A stretch of 64,000 bases of DNA, from positions 1-64,000 of the forward strand of contig JAHZIX010000028.1 of NCBI GenBank assembly GCA_022601195.1, given 5' to 3'. The position numbers and the translations under genes are program-made. Under the pieces are notes generated by a model, which saw only the letters and a program-made list of their open reading frames with translations, searched no databases and was not told where the DNA came from. The DNA comes from Deltaproteobacteria bacterium. GTDB lineage: Bacteria; Acidobacteriota; Thermoanaerobaculia; Multivoradales; JAHZIX01. Below, piece after piece: positions 60,683 through 64,000 of this stretch. Position 1 is the stretch's first letter, and the number at the start of each line of letters is the position of its first letter.

Positions 60683-62155
60683 ATGAAGGCAATGGCAAGA
60701 GGCGTTTCCATGACCACAATACTTTGGGTGGCCGTGGCGTCGGGAGCAGCGGCGCAATGGTCGGAGAGTCCGGCAGCAAACCTGGCCCTCGCCGACCGTT
60801 CTGGTGATCAGGTGCAAACCAAGCTCGTCGCGACTCAGGATGGTGGATTTTTCGCTAGCTGGTTCGACAACTCGACCGGTGGCTACGATGTCACCTTGCA
60901 GCGTCTCGATGCCGCGGGCAACGAGCAATGGGCTCATGACGGCGTTTTGGTCTTGAATCGCGGCTTCAGCTCGACCCAGGACTACGGGTTGGGCATCGAC
61001 GCCGCCGGCAACGCTCTGCTGGCCTTTCGCGACGATTCTGGGCCAGCCACGGAGATCACCGCCGCCCGAGTGGGGCCCGATGGAACTTTGTTGTGGGGCG
61101 CCGCAGGAATTCAGGTGTCCTCAGCCGGTGGCTTCGTGGCAGCTCCGAAGATCGTCGGCACCACAGACGGCAATATCGTCGTGGCGTGGACCCACGATGC
61201 AGAGATCGTGCTGCAGAAGCTGGATCCCTCCGGCACCCCTCTGTGGGGTTCGGGGGTGAGCTTTTCACCCGCCGCTGGCAGTTATTCGGTCAGTGATCTT
61301 CACGCTTCCGATAGCGGTACCGCCATCGTTTCCTTCACCCATCTCACCGGCTCCTTTCCTAGCCCGATTCACCTCCTTGCTCAGAAGGTCGATGCCGCGA
61401 CCGGAGCGGTGCTGTGGGGATCTTCTCCCGTAGCGATCTACGATGTCTCTGGCGGTTCCCTCCAGATTGGCAACTTCCCGCCGTTCGTGACGGATGGAGC
61501 CGGAGGGGCGATCTTCGCCTGGTACACCAGCAGCCCCTCGCTGCAATGCCGAGTGCAGAGAGTGTTAGCGAACGGGACCGAGGCATTCCCCCATCAGGGA
61601 GTGGAGGTCTCGACCCAGGGAACGCGCCTCCGGGTGAGCCCGAGTGCCGCGTGGGATCCGGCGGGGCAAGAGATCTATACCTTTTGGACTGAAGAGAACA
61701 CCAGTCAGAGCCAATTCGGCTTGTACGGACAGAAGATCGATTCTTCCGGCGTCCGGCAGTGGACCGACGAGGGGAAGCAGCTGGTTGCCTTGAGCTCAGA
61801 ACAAATCACCAACGTCCGAGCCTTCCTCTTCGGTACGGACCCGGCGGTTGCTTGGGCCCGGACCGTCGCCTTTGGTAACCAGCCCATTCATGCCGCCCGT
61901 CTCGATGGCGCCGGCGATTTCGTTTGGACCCCTAGCATCGTCGACCTGGCGACCTCGTCGACGGCGACTTCGCGAATCTCCGCCGCCGCCAGCTCCCTGG
62001 GCTTTGCCGCCTTCGGTTGGCAAGATGGGGACTCGGGGACCGCGGACATCCTGGCTCAGAATGTCAACGCTGACGGCAGCTTGGGTTTCGCTGGAATCTT
62101 TGCCGACGGCTTCGAGTCCGGGGATACCTCCAGCTGGTCTCTGGCAGTCCCTTGA
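60683..62155 (+). CDS. secreted repeat protein with FESG-type C-terminal tag
   Basis: A 490-residue exported protein; AAAGGAG lies nine bases before the ATG. The signal peptide ends SGAAAQW. The body has about seven repeats built on LLWG, LQRLDAAGNEQWAHDG, VVAWTHDAEIVLQKLDPSGTPLWG and GLYGQKIDSSGVRQWTDEG, which resembles a propeller with W-G/D-G blades. No enzyme motif. The last residues are IFADGFESGDTSSWSLAVP. It shares a 67-bp divergent promoter region with the beta-helix protein, so the two may be co-regulated. Confidence 0.8.
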   Translation: MKAMARGVSMTTILWVAVASGAAAQWSESPAANLALADRSGDQVQTKLVATQDGGFFASWFDNSTGGYDVTLQRLDAAGNEQWAHDGVLVLNRGFSSTQDYGLGIDAAGNALLAFRDDSGPATEITAARVGPDGTLLWGAAGIQVSSAGGFVAAPKIVGTTDGNIVVAWTHDAEIVLQKLDPSGTPLWGSGVSFSPAAGSYSVSDLHASDSGTAIVSFTHLTGSFPSPIHLLAQKVDAATGAVLWGSSPVAIYDVSGGSLQIGNFPPFVTDGAGGAIFAWYTSSPSLQCRVQRVLANGTEAFPHQGVEVSTQGTRLRVSPSAAWDPAGQEIYTFWTEENTSQSQFGLYGQKIDSSGVRQWTDEGKQLVALSSEQITNVRAFLFGTDPAVAWARTVAFGNQPIHAARLDGAGDFVWTPSIVDLATSSTATSRISAAASSLGFAAFGWQDGDSGTADILAQNVNADGSLGFAGIFADGFESGDTSSWSLAVP

Positions 62156-62179
62156 CGGTCCCCTGACGATCCCCTGACC
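62147..62179. repeat. 11-bp tandem repeat spanning a stop codon, 3 copies
   Basis: GTCCCTTGACG, GTCCCCTGACG and ATCCCCTGACC follow each other; the first contains the TGA of the tagged-protein gene. The unit is not a multiple of three, so it duplicates stop-proximal sequence rather than coding units. Confidence 0.85.
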
Positions 62180-62461
62180 GAGTTGGCTTGTGTTCCTCAA
62201 GAGGATGCCGCTCCTCGGCTCCTGGGACAGCCGGACCTACTTCCAGTCGGCTGCCGACGCGGAAGAAAGGCGAGTTCATTTCGGTAGCGACTCGTCGTGG
62301 AGGCTTGGCTCATCGCCCCGTGATGCAAGGCCAGCGGAGCCCTGGACAGCGGTCGCGGTATTATCGCCTTAGATCGATAAGCTTCTAGGCGCCGAGCAGA
62401 CCATGCCAACCTACAGATTCCACCCTTCCCTTTCTCTCCACCTGTGCCCTTCGGGCTGATC
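62156..62461. other. intergenic region upstream of the kinase gene
   Basis: A 306-bp spacer with the end of the 11-bp repeat at the left and no visible gene. No Shine-Dalgarno precedes the kinase ATG; an in-frame GTG at 62444 is an alternative start. Confidence 0.4.
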
Positions 62462-64000
62462 ATGGATGGCGCCCACTGGACCGTTTTGACCTCGCTGTTT
62501 CCTCAGCTCTTGGAGGTGCCCCCGGAGGAGAGGCGATGCCTACTAGCTGGCTTCGAAGTGGACGAAGACCTGCGGCAGGAGCTGGCGAAGCTGCTGGAGG
62601 CCCATGAACGGGAAGAAAGGCTTCCGGCGGAGCAGTTGCTGGCGCAGGGTGAGGGCCCTCCCATCCGGCTGCCGACTAGGCCGTTCATCGGTGGCTATCG
62701 CTTGCTTTCCCTGTTGGGGGAAGGGGGAATGGGGGAAGTGTGGTTGGCCGAGAGGGAAGATCCGGAGTTCCCCCATCGAGTCGCCATCAAGAGGATTCGC
62801 TCGGGTCTGATCAGCGAAGAACTACGGCAGCGCTTCGCTATCGAGCGCAAAGCTCTGGCCCGCCTCTCCCACCGAGGCATCGCCCTCTTGCTCGACGGTG
62901 GAATCGACCAGGAGGGCATTCCCTACCTGGTGATCGAGCACGTCGAGGGGGAACCTCTGACGCGAGAAGCAGACCGACGCCGGCTGGCTCCTGAGGCTCG
63001 TGTCGAGCTCTTTCTGGCCGTGTGTGAGCCCGTTTCCTACGCCCATGCGAACCTTGTCGTCCACCGGGATCTGAAGCCCTCGAATATTCTCTTGACCGAT
63101 GCCGGCGAGATTCGGCTGCTGGATTTTGGCATCGCCAAGTTGTTGGATCCGGACCTACAAGGGGAGGTGGGGGTGACTCGGACCGCCCACCGGCTAGCGA
63201 CTCCGGAGTACGCCAGCCCGGAGCAGCTCCGGGGAGGGCAGATCACCACCGCCACGGATGTCTATGCTCTCGGCTTGTTGCTCTTCGAGTTGCTGACCGG
63301 TCAACGTCCTCATGGGCAGTATGAGACCTCCCTAGCGGACCTGGAGCGAGCGGTGTGTTCCCAGGATGCTCCCCGCGCCAGCGAAGTCCTCCTGCGGGGG
63401 GAAGCGAGCCTCCTCGAGGAAGCGGCGTTGGCGAGGCAGATGGGGGCAGGGGGGCTAGGCCGATTTCTCCGGGGCGATTTGGACACCATCCTCGCTACGG
63501 CCATTTCCAGAGACCCGGCTCGTCGCTACCCGTCCGTGGAGAGGTTGGCGGAGGATTTGCGCCGGTTTCAGCAGGGCAAGCCGATTTGGGCTCGCCCGGA
63601 CAGTGCTCTCTACCAAGTGGGGAAGTTCGTCGGTCGTCACCGGGGAGGAGTCGCCGCCATCGCGACCATCGCGGTGTTGTTGGTGGGTTTTGCAGGCTAT
63701 GCCCTCCGCCAGTCGACCCTGGTGGCGGCGGAGCGAGATAAGGCTCGCCTGGAGCGGGACACTGCCCGAGAGGTTTCGGACTTCGTCACGGAGCTCTTCT
63801 CTGCCGACCCCTTCGCCGACGACGAAGGATTCCTGGATACCACCACCCTTGGCGAATTCTTGGAGCGCAGCGAAGGGACTCTGCGCAGAGAGCTAGCGGA
63901 TCGGCCCGTTCTAAGGGCGGCGCTACTCAGTCGTCTGGGTCGATTCCACGGCAACCTGGGGCACCTGGAGCAGGCGGGTGCTCTCGCCGCGGAGTCCCTG
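62462..64000 (+). CDS. eukaryotic-type Ser/Thr protein kinase, membrane anchored (partial)
   Basis: The frame is open from the ATG at 62462 to the window end, at least 513 residues. An N-terminal helical segment (about 1-75) precedes the kinase domain (about 80-385): GEGGMGEVW Gly-loop, VAIKR Lys, HRDLKPSNIL catalytic loop, LLDFGIAKL metal-binding DFG and ATPEYASPEQ activation segment. A membrane helix follows (about 400-422; VAAIATIAVLLVGFAGYAL), then the start of an extracytoplasmic TPR-like domain (ALLSRLGRFHGNLGHLEQAGAL). This PknB-type architecture is common in Acidobacteriota and Planctomycetes. The C-terminal end is not in the window. Confidence 0.93.
   Translation, partial: MDGAHWTVLTSLFPQLLEVPPEERRCLLAGFEVDEDLRQELAKLLEAHEREERLPAEQLLAQGEGPPIRLPTRPFIGGYRLLSLLGEGGMGEVWLAEREDPEFPHRVAIKRIRSGLISEELRQRFAIERKALARLSHRGIALLLDGGIDQEGIPYLVIEHVEGEPLTREADRRRLAPEARVELFLAVCEPVSYAHANLVVHRDLKPSNILLTDAGEIRLLDFGIAKLLDPDLQGEVGVTRTAHRLATPEYASPEQLRGGQITTATDVYALGLLLFELLTGQRPHGQYETSLADLERAVCSQDAPRASEVLLRGEASLLEEAALARQMGAGGLGRFLRGDLDTILATAISRDPARRYPSVERLAEDLRRFQQGKPIWARPDSALYQVGKFVGRHRGGVAAIATIAVLLVGFAGYALRQSTLVAAERDKARLERDTAREVSDFVTELFSADPFADDEGFLDTTTLGEFLERSEGTLRRELADRPVLRAALLSRLGRFHGNLGHLEQAGALAAESL

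Overview
The window looks like chromosomal DNA of an Acidobacteriota bacterium, most likely close to the Thermoanaerobaculia. The DNA is moderately GC-rich by eye. The phylum-level inference rests on the protein mix: an Oar-like TonB-dependent receptor with a carboxypeptidase-regulatory-like N-terminus, two FG-GAP/ASPIC-UnbV lipoproteins followed by a TPR lipoprotein, a VWFA-related Acidobacterial-domain protein, an SGNH-TPR membrane protein, a TPR-type Ser/Thr kinase, and many secreted proteins with short C-terminal tags. I saw no rRNA, tRNA, CRISPR array, transposase, integrase or phage gene.

Layout. 1-4 kb: a TolB-like secreted propeller, a membrane protein, a secreted protein and a Cys-rich small secreted protein, all on the minus strand. 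4.3-6.5 kb: a Uup-type ABC-F ATPase translationally coupled to a small HNH protein. 7-12.7 kb: an M4 metalloprotease, two tandem 303-residue secreted paralogs and a jelly-roll-like secreted protein. 12.9-17.5 kb: a nucleoside transporter, a YHS protein, an ECF sigma factor with a tiny zinc-finger partner, and a tagged secreted protein. 17.6-21 kb: a PspF-like sigma-54 activator divergent from a membrane coiled-coil protein and an SPFH protein, probably one envelope-stress unit. 21.3-33.6 kb: SGNH-TPR protein, TonB receptor, and the FG-GAP/FG-GAP/TPR operon. 33.6-38.8 kb: a short-chain dehydrogenase coupled to a diverged QueA-like protein behind a SoxR-type promoter, a sulfatase-like lipoprotein and a SoxR regulator. 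39-46.3 kb: a DUF6265-like protein, the VWFA protein, the full pantothenate operon panB-panE-panC-panD and a DUF2891 lipoprotein. 46.4-54.4 kb: acetyl-CoA synthetase, a tagged secreted protein, a small unknown, an NtrC-type two-component pair and an animal-type haem peroxidase. 55.2-59.3 kb: small secreted, zinc-finger, XRE and TPR genes, two of them apparently damaged. 59.2-64 kb: two divergent tagged secreted proteins and a Ser/Thr kinase that runs off the window.

The best leads for something new are: (1) a C-terminal tag of the form F-x-D-G/D-FESG-D/N-T-x2-W ending in Pro, on four unrelated secreted proteins; (2) the SDR/QueA-like pair with a SoxR-like promoter, 2.8 kb from a SoxR gene; (3) the PspF-like/coiled-coil/SPFH unit; (4) the small-secreted-protein/zinc-finger/XRE/TPR cluster; and (5) short tandem repeats (units of 9, 11, 14, 15 or 18 bp) that recur at unrelated loci, some inside genes and signal peptides.
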